A DNA stretch of 64,000 nt from Stenopsyche tienmushanensis (lineage: Eukaryota > Arthropoda > Insecta > Trichoptera > Stenopsychidae). The notes below the pieces were generated by a model. That model had not been told where the DNA came from. It ran no database searches and was given only the letters and a program-made list of their open reading frames with translations. Below are positions 1 to 14,080 of this stretch, one piece after another. The stretch spans positions 539,684 through 603,683 of the forward strand of contig WACJ01000228.1 in assembly GCA_008973525.1 (NCBI GenBank). Direction: 5' to 3'. Positions within the stretch are counted from its first letter, which is position 1; each line of letters opens with the position of its first letter. A program made the position numbers and the translations under genes.

Positions 1-675
1 TTATGATCCACGCGTGAGGCACAACAAATGTAACATGTCTCCGATTACATTATTAATCAATAGCGGATACACACGGTGTAGTAATAGCAACACGATATAG
101 ACATATACACCTTCATTACATTTATGACGATATCAAATTCGACAAGGACATTTTTCATCTACGGTTGCCCTGCAAAAACTAATCTCCGATATCGCAAGTA
201 TCACGTCGTCAAGCACAAAGCGCGCTTACAAATGTCATCGATCGTAGGATATAATATTATTTATTTTAAAGTCTCGACGAGCTTATTTTTGACAGTCGGG
301 CGGGCTTTCGAGAAAATTGACTCAGTTCTTGACACAATTTTCAAGGGTCAGTTAACAACAGTAACTGAAGTATGCCAATTATGTGGGTAATGCGCTCAGT
401 TAAATGTAGTCGGGTCAAGTAGGATAAAAGTAGGAAAATTTGCATGTTTCTCCTTTGAAATTTAAATATTCCTCCCTTAATAATTTGTACCATTAAAGCT
501 ATCAAAATTTTACGTATGAATATAATTTTTTGATATATGGCTTTTATTTTTCATTATTCTATACTATTTTTATAATCATTTATACAATTTGATATGCTCA
601 AAACTATTTTCTAACATGTTGGTATAAATTGTGACGTGTTTTTTACAACACGCTTTATAAAACAGAAAATATATA
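1..675. other. Non-coding, nothing recognised
   Basis: AT-rich sequence with only short, compositionally random open frames on either strand. I see no splice-flanked exon, RNA gene or repeat boundary before the dispersed repeat that starts near 676. Confidence 0.6.
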
Positions 676-980
676 CACTTAAATCTTTTTTTGTGTGGTA
701 GATACGTTCCGCGGAAAATCGCACAAAAAACCTATGATTTAGAAAAATTGAAGATGCGTTCCATGTATTTTAAAAACCGCATAACTTTGAAACAGTTATT
801 TAAATATATCCAAAATCGCATAAAAAAAGTTAGTAAAAAAATTTTTTTTGGTAACATTTAAAGGACGCTTTGTATGATTGTATCTATATATCTCGATACG
901 TACTCTTAATGAAATTAAAAAAAATGCTTTAAAAAAAACGCATAACTTCGAAATCGCACAAAAAAAGCCTCTCAAAAGAG
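676..980 (+). repeat. Dispersed A-rich repeat, copy A
   Basis: First of three copies of one dispersed repeat in this window; the others lie at about 16,988-17,270 and 27,240-27,370. The shared order of blocks is: a CA(T/C)TTAAA(C/T)CTTTTTTGTG-like start; GCGTTCCGCGGAAAATCGCAC; a Lys-codon-like A-rich spacer with GAAGATGCGTTC; CCGCATAACTTTGAAAC (777-794); GGTAACATTTAAAG; and a second CGCATAACTTCGAAATCGCAC block (939-960). No coding capacity, poly(A) tail or clear target-site duplication is visible, so the class is unknown. A non-autonomous DNA transposon or Helitron fragment would fit. The homology is read directly from the sequence; the class is inference. Confidence 0.75.
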
Positions 981-3900
981 TTTTCAGTGTACAATACAGA
1001 TGTATTAACACGCTAAGAGATTGAGTAGCAGAATAATAATTATTTTAAAACCATAATTGAATTACTGTTGCAAATTCAGTCATTGATAGAATCCAATAGA
1101 TTTTTCTTTCTTTGAAAGCCTTTCCGTGTATAATTTTGATGTGTAGCGCAAATTTGTTACATTATAAAATTAAGATATAAGTATTCTGAATGCGAATTCT
1201 TACTCGATTATTGAGCGTCATTTCGTGACGCTTTAAAATTAGCATATAAAAGAAAATGGAATACATTTTATTTTAATACGTATGCACAATTAAAATTAAT
1301 AAAATATGTTATGACTTATTTTAATGGTGACAATATGCTTCTTTTGTCTGAACACAATGAGAATGGTTTTAATAACCAAGAAAGATGGACGCATGGTATG
1401 CGCTGAATCGAAAATGTTCAAGAACTTTAAACGAGATTTTTGAACAAGTCAAAAATGTACATCGCGTTGTTGGATAATCTCCATTGTTATAACACAAAGG
1501 CTTTCTTTTGCTACCAAAACGAACATTTTTCCTCAGGCTTATTTTTCTCAGCGTTTTGTAGACGAAGTTTTTGACTCGCATGCAAATCGCTCTCCAACAT
1601 TGGCGTGACGACGTTCTGCCTCAGCTTCTATAAATCTGCTGCATTCTAGAGTGGCTTGTTGGATCGAATGAACACATTTCGAATTCGCCCCCCGCGAAAA
1701 ACCTCCAATAGGACCCGAACGTTCTGCCATTTGTTATGCAGATTTCCACCGTCTTCTGTGCCATCGCACATAACAAAGATAAACCTGCTTACTTACTGCT
1801 CTCGAAACGCGCCCTGCCAGAATTCAAATTGTTTTATTGCATTCCGAAGCTGGTTTCGTCGCTTTATATAGATAATAGATTCGTTCGTTTATCTTATATT
1901 AAATCATAATGTGAATATTGCAATGCTTAGTGCATTATATGAAATTAAAACGGTCTCCTCGTGTGCAGATTTTCTATTCTGCTGTCCAATTATTTTCTTG
2001 GCTTTGCATTTCGAAATACTTCCCAAGTTTCCGTGATGTTAAGGTTCACTGCATTTCGTGCGATATCTTGACATGCACTTTTCTTTCCGTGCACTTTAAT
2101 CCCGACAGATGCATTGCGAGCTTTTCTATATTTTTCCCCTGTGTTTTCTTTTCATTTCCACCCAGAGCTATTTGCGAGATAAATCATACATATAGGCTTT
2201 TGTTAATTTTTAATTATGAAATATTAGGTGTATACAGACTATTTCCTTTGTTAATATGTGGATAAATTATTGGCATTGTTAGTTATTTATTGAATTGAAT
2301 GTTAAGTGTTTAAAATACTGATATTAACATTTAAATTCACGAGCAAAGTTGTAAAAACCCTATGGAGTGATAGAAATATATACTCAAATTTACATCCCAC
2401 ATAGCTTTGTAATTTATAAATTACTCTTTTAATATCCGTCAGATTGATTTTAAATAAATAAATAATTATCTTTATTCCACAGAGTACTTTTGCCATGTGT
2501 CGAACAAAATATCAATACACCGCATTGAGATCGCTCTGGTACAAGTTTCCTTATAATCATAGGTTTTGACAAGAAAACAACTATCCAAATGCTGACATAC
2601 AAATAAGTGTAAAAGTACATATATGGATTATTTAAATCTATTATTTATTTTTTAGTTTGCTTTTAAGACCAATTTGTACTACTAGATCACGTATACTTTG
2701 TGTATTTTACGACTAGAATATGGTCCCATTTAATTATCATTTGTCTCAAGTTACTTGAAATTTCAATGATTTACTAGCACATTTTTTTGGCTTTGTCAAG
2801 AGCATATAATAAATCTTTTTAGAACGAAATAGGCAAATGTGTCATACACCAAACAAAGATGACTTCCTATTATTTCGAGGATGATTTTTTGCTGTTGTTA
2901 AAAATGGACTTGTTCGTATTGCCTGTGAATATAAAAATATTATTCGGAGGTGTTTTAACAAAAGAGATGACGCAAATCACCTTGTGTAGGATCGACAAAC
3001 AAATCGTTTTGACCTTTGAAAGTGATTGAATTAAAAAAATATTTTGCCACATTATACATATATTTTTTTGCAATTTTAATAACATTTATATATATTTATT
3101 GTATTTAATTCTTGGTCGTCAAATATGCATAAATAAAGCGGATAATAATGGAAATCACTATTATATCTCTGGATGCATTGAACTTAATTGGACTTTGAAA
3201 TGATTTTTCAGCATATTTATCTGCAATTTAACTCCGTGATCAACGATTTTTTTTAAAATTGCATCAAATGACATCGTGAAACGTGATTCGGGTTCAAATC
3301 CCTTAAATTAACCCGTACTGAAACTGTCAACCGAACTATTCTTTACTTTGGTATTCAATTACCCGACGTCGAAACGCTTGTACTTATAGACTTGCGGTCA
3401 CGGAAACCTGAAAAGGTCAAATGTCCTTAGCCCAAAACAGGACTTATGTACACAGGATCAATTTATTGGCTCTCTTATGTACCTATACACTCTAAAATTT
3501 ACTGCGACATCGTCTACGCATTTAAGTTTTAAAGTTTTGGTTCGTTCAAATTATAATTAATTTATTCAAGAAAATTATGCGAAACGTTTTGCTCGGAAAA
3601 ATAAATTCTGTCCTAGTTTATTTGCGGGGCGAATTTTGTTTACGATCCAGTCAGATAAAAACGTTATAGTTCGTAAAGCTTAAAACGCAAAAACCGAATA
3701 AGATAAGAAGTAGTTTTCACAGCACGGCACCCTCAACGTATTTCCTTTTTATTTCTTTCGGATCGTATATTTTGTTGTTGTCACATGTAAAGTTTACTTC
3801 TTCGATAATCCGCAAAACGACGATGTCGAACTGCTGACCAACAAACACGTTTCGACTTTATTTCACTCCCGACTACGTGACGTTTCCACCGCCGATGGAA

Positions 3901-6354
3901 TCACTGAAAGCAGGATACCGGCAGGTCGTTTCGTCTATTGGCACGGATTTGATGGATCGGTTTTCCGGGACGAGGATCGATGAATCGAAATTTATTTGGC
4001 AATCGTCCGACAGCCTCATATTTAAACACATACATCGACATAATAATGAACGCGTTTTTTTAAATCCGAGTCTAGACAGATGGACCGACATAAATTTTCC
4101 ATTGATGCCGGTCCGTGGAAAAGTCTTGGATATATGCGTAAGTTATTTGACATTTCTCGCCCTTTCTTGACCGCAGAATTGTTTGATGGCTTCACAAATC
4201 AAGCCGGGGCTTTAAACTGAAATTCCGGCCAATGTTCAAGTCCGACCTCTGTAAATTTTTAGATCGCAGAAATAAATCATGTTTTTTACTGTCGTTTATA
4301 AATTTAAGCAGGGGTTATGTCTCCCTATGTATATTTGTATGAATTTCAATTGAATTTAGGCATCCAACAGGAGTACTTCGACGAGGGCGTATCGGGACAA
4401 TAATTCAATTTCAACCGTAATCTCAGCCAGTAACCTGCGACAGCTTTATTAGCGTTTCGTGATTTCTGGCATTTTACATGTATTAAGCATGTCAAACATC
4501 ACGATCGTAAGATTTCGTTTCGGCTTAAATGCATTTGTATAAGTTAAATACAAGCTGGATCAAATCCACCGAACGAAATATATCAAATCAAATATGTTTA
4601 ATTGCTTTTTAATATCCATACTATATTATAGTTGTAAGAACAGCTAATTTCATAATCTTTAAATGTGTTCCCACGTCGAGCAGTTATCGCAGTGTCTAAA
4701 AATTCCATTTTATTTTGTATGGAAATCCACATAATTTTCATTGGTTGTTTGAATTCAAGTTCCTTGTTTATCTAATTTACCTATGCGACGAAGGCGCTCC
4801 TTAGCTGTTGATCATGGACAACCAAGTCTAATTGACAATACCCTGATTGTTTGATAAGGATCTAATTTAATTAATGATGTTAGCACATCATCATCCAATT
4901 TATGTTTTGGGAAACATCTCTGAGATTTTCATCGCCATTTTAATATATTTTTGTCCATCTTTGATTTTGCAATTGCTGTTATAGTGGGCTAAATCTTTGA
5001 CTGTTAAATAAAGGTTCGAATTCATATTTGGATTATGGAGTTCAAAAATATTAATATCATAGCCAGATTTATTGGATCTGAAAAATTAAATATAAATGCA
5101 ATTAATAAAGTCTAGACCCATGATTTAAAAATGTTGATTACTTCGCCACTCATATGTAGATAGTAATTCCATCTTAACTTTAACTTAAAAGCAATGGAAA
5201 ATCATCTCATGAAAAATCATTTTCACATTGAGATCGCCTATATTGAGAGTCTTAGAAATCATTTTTGAGATCCTCAATAATGCTATAATCCTAGTATTGA
5301 ATGGATTTTAAACACTATCATTTTTGTAGTATATTATTTTCGTGGTACGATAAGATGAACTAGAAAAATAATGAAAATTTATAGAATATATAAATTATAG
5401 ACCAAAACATATTTACGAGCGTTTAAAATTAACAGGGCGTTCCCTGTATTGATCACAGCTAGGGTTTTAGGGTTCAAAAGGTAAACAAGCGTTATTATAT
5501 GTTTTGAACGGAGGACGATATGAGTGCGAGCGAGAAATCAATGCAAAAATGTCAGGCACATGAGGTCCATTTAAATCACAGATTAGCATTTGTTGATGGC
5601 TGTAATGTACAATCCAAATGAATGACGATTTTAAATGCGTTATTTTTGTATGAATCAATTGAATTCCGAGTATATTTGTTTGATGCTGATATTTTAAATG
5701 ATGTAATTCGGGGGTCGAAAATCCGAACGTGATCGGTCATGCAGTCAATAAAATAGGTTTCTACCGTGGAAGTGATGTATCGATTAAACTGCGAAGCAAC
5801 CCGCGTATTAATGTAATAGTATCGCCGTTGAAGCTCATAATTTAAACCGCACAGGATAGAAAATACGTGATATGAATGAGCGCTTTCCGATCGCGGTACC
5901 ATCGCCTTTGGCTTACATTCGTCAGCTAATATTGGCTGCCGAATAAGAAATGTTTATCAATTTAAACACTTTAAAAATGCAAAATTTATGTTTTCTCAGT
6001 CTGTGCACACACGCTTTGTTTATGTACGAATAAATTGGGTTTAACGACCGAAATCCTAATCTTTTGTATGTATAATAATTTAACTAGTCGTCGAAAACTT
6101 GGCACGCGTTCATATATTCGGCGCTAAACCGCACGTGACAAAATATTTACTCGGAATGTTCGTGTCGGAGGAGCTATTTGTCAAACTCCGCGATCGGAAA
6201 ATAATTTTGGACGTGCTTCGTTAGAGCTTTCATTCCGATGGTTTAATTTACGCGCATTGTTTAGTCGACAAATATTCCGTTCATTGCGCCGAAAGTGCAT
6301 TCAATTTGCATACCCTTGATCAACATCGTCGCCCGCAAATTAAAGCACGCGGCT
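981..6354. other. Intergenic or intronic, no gene recognised
   Basis: AT-rich DNA with no recognisable protein. A perfect 7-bp hairpin (AGCGTCA, loop TTTCG, TGACGCT) sits at 1,214-1,232. A frame open from about 3,877 to 4,170 has an in-frame ATG at 3,895 and contains a consensus-like 5' splice donor (GC|GTAAGT at 4,134/4,135). It could be an untranslated or coding exon, but its translation matches no family I know and the opposite strand is equally open, so I do not call a gene. Confidence 0.5.
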
Positions 6355-6480
6355 TGCGACTCCTGTGACGTCCCGCAGGGTCGAATTTATCAACCCGCGG
6401 GTCCGATGCGGGGTCATCGGGCACGATTTATGTTTGCCCTGCTGGCGTACGTGCGCTTCCGTCGTCCCGTGGCACTTGAT
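6355..6480. other. GC/CpG-rich patch, possible regulatory element
   Basis: A roughly 125-bp GC- and CpG-rich island in otherwise AT-rich sequence. It carries a perfect CRE-like TGACGTC (from 6,366) and the CpG-rich runs CCCGCGGGTCCG and GCGGGGTCATCGGGC. Two overlapping short frames are open here, but neither gives a recognisable protein, which is expected where AT-rich stop codons are scarce. It may be a conserved non-coding element or an old GC-rich insertion; the sequence alone does not decide. Confidence 0.3.
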
Positions 6481-9400
6481 ATCAGCGTCTATTAGTTTTT
6501 CTCTTCCTCCTTCATCACCGGTCGTTCCTGTTCTATTGTCCTTAGTTAGGTTGTTTGTTATGCAAATCCGTTAATTCAAAACACGTCGTGCCCGGATTCA
6601 GGTTGTTCTGTTTGCGCAGACCGCCTCTAATGCGTAATCGTCCCTGCAAATATTTAATCTCTTAAATGTTCGCATTTTTATAAAACTAATTTTTGTACTA
6701 CGATATGGATTTCGAAATGTGGCGTAAATTTTCATATTTAAATGGAGAATTTTCGCAATCCTTTCAGCAAATGGTGGGCGGTGTCGTAAATTTCGAAATC
6801 GGATTTAGGTCTGTTTTCGGCAATTTGTGCTTTGCGCTCAATGAGAATCGAACAATTAATCGAATTATTTGATTATCGAAATGCGCGAGGTAAAAACTTT
6901 TCGTGCTAAGGATCGGAATCGAGCTGTAACGCCGATGGTGAAAATTTCGAGTTTCCAGTGTTTGTGTGTAATGTTTTTCTCGTATTATTTTGGATTTTCA
7001 GCATCCACATTGCGGTGTTTGTATAGCTCGTTAGTAAAGTTTTTCCTCTCATGTTCTCCTTTTGTTCATTTGAAATCTTGGCTCTGATGTATTCTCCGAA
7101 GGCTTTTGATGTAATCCCACGTGAGACGTGGATAAGGTCTTGCACTACGTGTATTAATGCATCAAGGCGTCGTTTTTGTTTCTGCTTTCTTAATCAATCT
7201 TAAAGCATGTGTCTTTACATGAACAATATTTATAATCTTCTATGTTTTTAATTCGATTGCTTACTTTTAGAATATTTTTGGGTATTATCCTTTTAGGCGC
7301 TATTTTGGCAGAAAAGTCTTATATAAAAAGGAATCATCATGATCAGAAATCGTCTAATCGTGATATTTTTAGTTTTGCATTATTAAAAAATATCTAATCA
7401 AAGGCAGTCATTATTTATAGAAAATGGATTTTTTTAATTAAAAAAATATTTCATTGCGTTTCCTTGAGTTTTTGGTTGATCCTATCCGCCAAAATTATAA
7501 TAATTTTATGCCACCATCGTTTTATTTAGTTAAGTTAAGTAATTCTAACTGAATAAATCTTTGCATGCTTCATTGAGCATATACTATATCATGTCTTGGT
7601 TAAATCGGTACTAGTATAGTTTTGAAACATCCACTTTTTGAATTGTCCGGAACTATCTTGTTGGAAGATTCGAAATTACATGTCATGAAAACTATTAGAA
7701 ACATCGACAAAGCGCGGAAGTTGCGTTTGGGAAAACTTGTTCAGATGTATTGTTGATGATCGTATAAATTATGAAAACGATGTTCAAAATATTATCAAAG
7801 TTATTAACTTAATAATAAAAATGCTTAAATCACAGGATAAAGATAAAGAGCTGCAAGAATTGGAGTGCTATACCACGTCTCAAGAAAATGGCATCTTTGA
7901 AGCCGTTCTCGTACAAAAAGTTAACTGCCAAAATAATTGAAAATGCCCTTTATATCGCATAGAAAAATCCCGAGATTGTGCATTTGGACTTATCAGTTAA
8001 TTTTTTTCCCCCGTTGCATGCTGAAAATATCCCCATAGCTATTTTTGACACATTCAAATGTCAAATATCTTGAATAATGAACACATGTCGCGATCTATTT
8101 ATGATCTATTTAACATGACGGAACAATGATTCACGAATGAGCAATGAAGATATTTTTATGAGCCTGCAGCGATAGTTTGGTCTTATATGTTGAAACAATT
8201 CGAAATATTTGGCAAACATTACGTACATATTTGAGGCATTCCATAACGAAATTGTATTTTTGAATTTTGATGCGAAGTACGTGCTGTAATTTAATTCATC
8301 GCTTAAACTAAACCAAAATACGAATATTTAACACGCGCTACGTAGACACTAATTAACAGGACACGCAAATTTGACGTATGAGCTATTCTCTACGTTACCA
8401 AATTCCAAATATCTAGTAATATTTATTTGCAAGTAGAGTATGTACATATTCGATTCGAGCGTTTCAATGAAAAATAACACTTTATTATGCGGGCTCGAGT
8501 GAAAATTTGGGGCGATTTTTCTTTTAAATTCTCGCTCGAATTTCCCTTTCGCCTACGATTGTAAGAGGGGTCTCGTAGGGATATCGCCCCTGGCTTCTGC
8601 ATATTAAATGTATTGTGTGGTTGTTGACCATTTTGAATGTGCAATATTTTCAGTCGAAGCGTTTTCCGCGCACTAGTCTTGATCTCAGTGTGCCTTTTTG
8701 CGAAGTGTACAACCCCTTCACAGCTTTCCTTCTTTTGTTCCTCTCCGCCCTTTGGTGGCTGCAGTTTGTTGGAGGTCTTCATAACTCTTCAGTCTAGCCA
8801 TTTTTAATGTTGCCTGCTTTTGTGTGCAACGCGCGCTCACACTTTCTGCATATGCATTTTTGCATATCCTCTGTTACATTTTCATATTATTCATATTTTT
8901 TTTTTGGCGACGGAAACACTACGAAGCGGCTTTTAATCGACGCCTATTCAGAATTTTCGAAAATTCGTTAATATGTATCATTTCATCTAATTCTGTTTTG
9001 GATATTTTTGCTATAAGACTCGAAAGATGTTCTCGTTACGTTTCAATTTGCCATCGCGTTCGTGTAAGCTTGAGCAAATTTTGCGTTAAGAAACAATGCG
9101 GTTAGCTGGGAGAAATGTCTACAGCGATTTCAAGACGTGTAATATGTTTATATACCGGAGTGGAAGATTTCAGCTCAAGTTTTTAAACATGAAAGTGTGC
9201 CGCATGATTTTTGTCTGTATTATTTATCTAAGCCCGGAAACGCAAAGTAATACAGCGCGCAAATTTTATTTATAGCAACTCCTATTTGTCGTTGTCCTTT
9301 TAGTCTGGCGCGCTGGAATATGTTTCCAGAATTTCGCTTCCAATATTAATTGTGTGATGTTAACCTTTATAGGTAATATTTTTCGACAATCGGTCCTATA

Positions 9401-12400
9401 TAAAGACGTCAGAACTCGTCTTAAATTTTATAGCTATATTCCTGTCTTTTAGTAGACTCGTGATGATGATATCCTCCGATATTACTACTAAAATATCGTT
9501 TCTTCTCCAATATTTTATATGGCACCCCACAAGCACCTTACCACATATAGGCATATAACTTCATTTCAGTATACATACAATACATATCGATTTAGACGTT
9601 GTGGCAAATCTTCAGATGATATATTTAGAAGCAAGAGTCTGTAAGACATCACACTATTATAATTCTGGTCTAAATCCTTCGTTAATGCTTCCGATGTTTT
9701 CGATCAGGTTAAAGTATTTATCTTAAATACCTTATGTGTTTAGACATTCAATTATAGCTAATGTACTTATCGAGTCGAAAGCCTAAACAAAGTGTTGCCT
9801 CATATTAGTTGGCCCTCTTGATTGCCTATAGAGGATTTAATGTGTAGAACCCACTTCTGAAGCTTGTTTGTTTTGCTGATTTTGATTCCAATCTCTCGTT
9901 AATATTATTATTTAATAGTTTATAAAAAAACGACAGTGGATTGAAAGTCTTGTGCTATATTTATCAATCAGGCATTAATACACTTTCGAGCATTATAAAT
10001 TAAAATGAATCAGTTTGGGTTTTTCGATTCCCATGTCGATCTTGTTTGTATAATGTTAAAGATTAATGTTAAGAATGACTTATGGGAGCACTTTGAACAA
10101 TGTAATAGCATATTCATCGATCATAGCTTCCCTTCATCGCGTTGACATATTTTCATCCGTTGCAAATTAGAAAATAATATAACAGAATTAAAAGTCAATC
10201 CCGTTTGATATTTACAGACATCCTTGTGATATGCCAATCAAAATGTTGAACATTTAGCTTTTTGTTTAATCGCCTTTGATGGTTATTTTATTTCCAGCCA
10301 TATATTCTCGAATATAGGTCAGATATTTTATTAAAATTTAATTAACACATTCTGATCCCCAGCTATAATTTTCCGATACTAAGATTTAGCATAAAAATGT
10401 AGTTCATTTTGGTCGAGGATAGCACCGTTCGCTCGAGAGTTCGTTACTGGAATATTGAGAGCGTTCCCGGCAAACGGAAGGCATATGCGAAGAATGCACA
10501 TTGCCATTGGCATAATTCCCAGGTACTGTAATATTATATGATGAAAATCAAAGAATTTTGCGCTATAATTCTCTATTTATGGTTATCTTTTCGTAAGTGA
10601 TACTCAAATCACTCAATGTCTGATTTTTTACAGTTTCTGTTATTGTTTGTGCAAAAATGATTCTTAAATAATGCATTTTGAAGTTATCAATACTTTTTTG
10701 ATACAATATAATGTTTGTGGTTTCACACTTTTATAGTTGAATTCTTTTATATTAGGCTTTTTTATGAATGTATGGCCTTTAAGAGTTTTTTCCTTGATAA
10801 GTTGGTTTCATCGATATTGAAAATTTGTCCCTGCAAATAATTTTCTTTATTAAACATCAATTACATTATCTTATTAAACTCGCAGAGATTATTGACATAA
10901 TTTTAAATAATGCATTTATTTATTATACAATGATTATTTTGTTGTTTCAAATACTAATGGCCGTAAATCGAGACCTGACTATATACAAGTGGAAGTTGTT
11001 TGTCGCAGAATTCGCACAGACCCTTTCGTAACGTCAATCTTCCACGCGAATGCCCACATTGCATTCGCTCTCTTTCATCTGACACATTTTTTTCTGTCTG
11101 TGACACGTATCATTATTTATTCTCTGTTTTCGATTTACCTTTAAATCCCCCCGCATACGAAACACGAAAGTCCCGAATCATTTTCGGCGAAATGGTCGGA
11201 AATAAATGTCAATCATATGCGGAGGGCGCATCATCCACTATGTTTTGTTGGTGAAATTACGCCGAAATTGTACGAAATTCGTCCTCTCACGCGATATACA
11301 TATTTTCTTTCCATTTCTTACTGTTATTCGATAACGCGCTTTTCATTAAGAAAACACATTAAATCGCATTTCCATCGTGAAATGTTCTTTTACTTTGCCT
11401 ATTTCTTCAAATTGTGGAGGCTTTATCGCTCCTCGCTAAAAAGGATACACTTCTCATGCTTTATAAATAAGACTGCAAGTAAGCATTTGACATTCAAATG
11501 TCTGTGTGCTCAGGACCGTTTAGTTTTAACGATCTATCAAGATTTGCGCGGATCCGTTGACTTCGCATTCAAGTTACTCGAACACGTTTATATATTCGCG
11601 CTTACTTTTGAGGATGGTTCGTAAAATGTCGCATAAGAAAATTGGCACCGTCACGCCTTTTCATCCACTTTCAAATAAACGAAGCCTCGATGACAAAATA
11701 TCACAGTCATAGTTTTATATGTCGGCATTGTTTGTTGGGTGTGATTGATGTTGTTAACGGCGATTCAAATTCGCCGTGTTTCACGTCAAGCGCAAAATTG
11801 CGCCGTGCGAATGATAAAACGTAGATAAGGGTTGGCAAATAATATGATTCATCAAAAAAATTATACGGTGTTGTCTATTTGTAGTATCCGTAATTGAATG
11901 TTATATGTATATTGCTTTATTGATTTTAAATTTTGACAAAATTTAATGGCATTGATATTTTAAGCCAAAAAGTTGCGTGACCATATGATCACGCTCGTCT
12001 TCATTAGAAGTGTATATTATATAAGTATGCGATAGAATCATAGCATGTTAATTTGAATAGAATGTCAATTTACAAATTATAAATAAGAAAATTTACTTTG
12101 TCAAAAATTTCATTAATCGCCAATATAGGACATATATAATTTATGGGTGATGTATAAGTAAACGATCAATTTAAGGTTGCATTAAATTTTTATGCTTCGG
12201 CTTTTTCTATTAATGGAATATAAAGAAATAATGCTGGTAGGATATTTAATGGTCTGATAAATGTGCTATGGTGGTTATGGTCTTAATCTAGGAATATAGG
12301 ATAAATATTGTATTTTAGTATTTTTTTTTTTTTGAGTTAGACTGATAAGATTGATCAAAGTGATTTAATTTTTAATGTTTGAATAAGATTTTTCCGTATT

Positions 12401-13290
12401 ATGATAGATTTGAAAAACGTACAAATAATTCACAGAAAAAAACGATAATGCGTCAAAGTTGTTGCAAGAAGATTTATAATGAATGTCAGGGAAACTTTTG
12501 GAATTTCATTATTTTCTAAATTAAAATAAAACTCGAATAATTAAATTCTAGATGAGTTAAATGGAACCAGCGAAGAGCTTTCATTGTATAGTTTGATAAT
12601 CGTTTTATACAGCGTATTCAATACCTTCCTTATCAATTTCAGTCCGTGCTATAAAACCGTTGCTGTCGTTAATTGGATGTTAAATCTTTAATCTGTATCA
12701 GAAACATGATTAATCTTTTTGTGATGCATAGTTAATTAAATCTTACTTTACATTGTCTGCTGATCTGATATAAAGTGATTTTTTTAAATATAAATTCGTA
12801 AGAAAATATCAATAAATATTTTATTTCCATGTTTACGATTGCATTCATAATTTAAAAGCTTTGGGTGCTCAAAATTGAAGCATCCGTAATTACATCTCCG
12901 TGAATCCACGCGAGGATGGTAATAGTTCTTGTAATTTATTTCCAAATTATTTTTCTTAGCACTTATTTGATCTGGAGACAGTTTTAGAAACTGTGCGTAA
13001 AAATATGCAATATTGAGCTACTTTGTGTTTGTCAAAAAGCTTACTGCTGTGGTGCTTAAGCATATAAATTGACACTCGAATGCCTAATACCAATTGATCT
13101 CTTTATCGCAGTATTAAAACCTTAATGAGGGCATTGTTTCATTCGGAATACTCGCTAGGAGTTCGTGATGTGTATTTAGTGTCGAGGTAAACGTAGGGGA
13201 GCCCGTTTGACACATTTTTCAATTCATCTTGTGCGAGGTGCGTTAATCAAGCTCAAAGCACGTGTAAAATGTGGGGATGTAATCCGGGAA
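6481..13290. other. Intergenic or intronic, no gene recognised
   Basis: About 6.8 kb of AT-rich sequence. The longest open frame (11,217-11,624, 135 codons, + strand) translates to an aromatic, hydrophobic stretch with no recognisable domain and no splice context, as expected from AT-rich DNA. Several homopolymer A/T tracts occur, the longest being T12 near 12,323. I found no RNA gene, exon or element boundary. Confidence 0.55.
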
Positions 13291-13440
13291 GGGTGGCGTG
13301 ATGGTTAACATAACTCACCGAATCGTATCAGTCATATCGTATTTATTCGAGTCGTGGTCGGCTTTATTTTTGTGTTTCGCCAGTAGATAAAGGAATGGCG
13401 GGTTCGGGGACCCCGCCCCGGTAACGGCTCCTACCTAAGC
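13291..13440 (+). repeat. Possible tRNA-like (SINE-head-like) relic
   Basis: TGGCGTGATGG at 13,294-13,304 is close to a Pol III A box (TGGCNNAGTGG). TATTCGAGTCG at 13,344-13,354 resembles a degenerate B box about 50 bp downstream, and a second B-like GGTTCGGGGACC lies near 13,400 inside a GC-rich self-complementary stretch. I could not fold a full cloverleaf with a matching acceptor stem, so this is not a functional tRNA. A decayed SINE head or chance similarity are both possible. Confidence 0.2.
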
Positions 13441-13858
13441 TTTATTTATGTCTCGCACGATCCCCTAACTCTTCGTGCTCTCCAACTTTGTCGATCCTTG
13501 CCCACCGACCAAATTTATGTTTATTCGTCATCAGCGTTTTGAGGGATGCGGTCTGCGTCCTGCGGCATCCGAATTATTCGACACCGAAAATCTCGACTCG
13601 AACCCAATTACACTTTTCCTTTTGTGCCTGTCACAAGGATGGCCGCAATCTTGGCTATGTTACGCACGTGCGTCCTTTGTTCTGTGTACACGGAGCGACC
13701 ATGTTGCTTGGACAGTCGTACGTCAAATTTGCTAAAATCAAGCGTAAACCTATCTGAGGGCTGGTTGATCTAATGGATTGAATATTCATGGTATATCGAC
13801 TGTTGATAAAGCTCTAGTTAAAAATCAAACTCTAATTTCATTACAAAAAAATTGCAGC
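13441..13858. other. Mixed-composition non-coding stretch, no gene recognised
   Basis: Higher in GC than its surroundings, with three overlapping frames open on the + strand between 13,475 and 13,773. Having all three frames open points to low stop-codon density rather than coding. None of the translations shows a known domain or plausible splice boundaries. Confidence 0.4.
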
Positions 13859-14080
13859 TTAACACGCTTTAAGCGGGTATTACGCGCGTTGTAATGGGTA
13901 AAATTGGGCACCGCGTGCGATTAAATACTCTCATATAAACATCGCTATAACTTCAAAACTACCAAATATTTTTAAGCGAAAATTTGAATAGCACTTGTTA
14001 AAAATACCTGCATTGATTGATTGACAGTAATAAAATAAATGGTTTCTACTTTTAAACTATTTACATTATATATTATTAAA
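13859..14080 (+). repeat. Possible TTAA-bounded repeat fragment
   Basis: Begins with TTAACACGCTTTAAGCGGGT and contains GGGCACCGCGTGCGA, then an A/T-rich tail with CGCTATAACTTCAAAAC. That last phrase resembles the CGCATAACTT(T/C)(G)AAA blocks of the dispersed repeat at 676, 16,988 and 27,240. The TTAA start is what a piggyBac-like non-autonomous element would show, but I cannot locate a matching right end. The boundaries are therefore guesses. Confidence 0.25.

Noticed and set aside
3286..3300. GGTTCAAATCCC as a tRNA T-arm
   Set aside because: No A box or cloverleaf can be drawn upstream; probably chance.
11217..11624. 135-codon + strand frame
   Set aside because: Aromatic/hydrophobic composition typical of translated AT-rich DNA, with no domain and no splice or start context.
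13590..13615. Minus-strand GGGTTCGAGTCG as a tRNA B box
   Set aside because: No A box, no acceptor stem, and no complementary arms around it.
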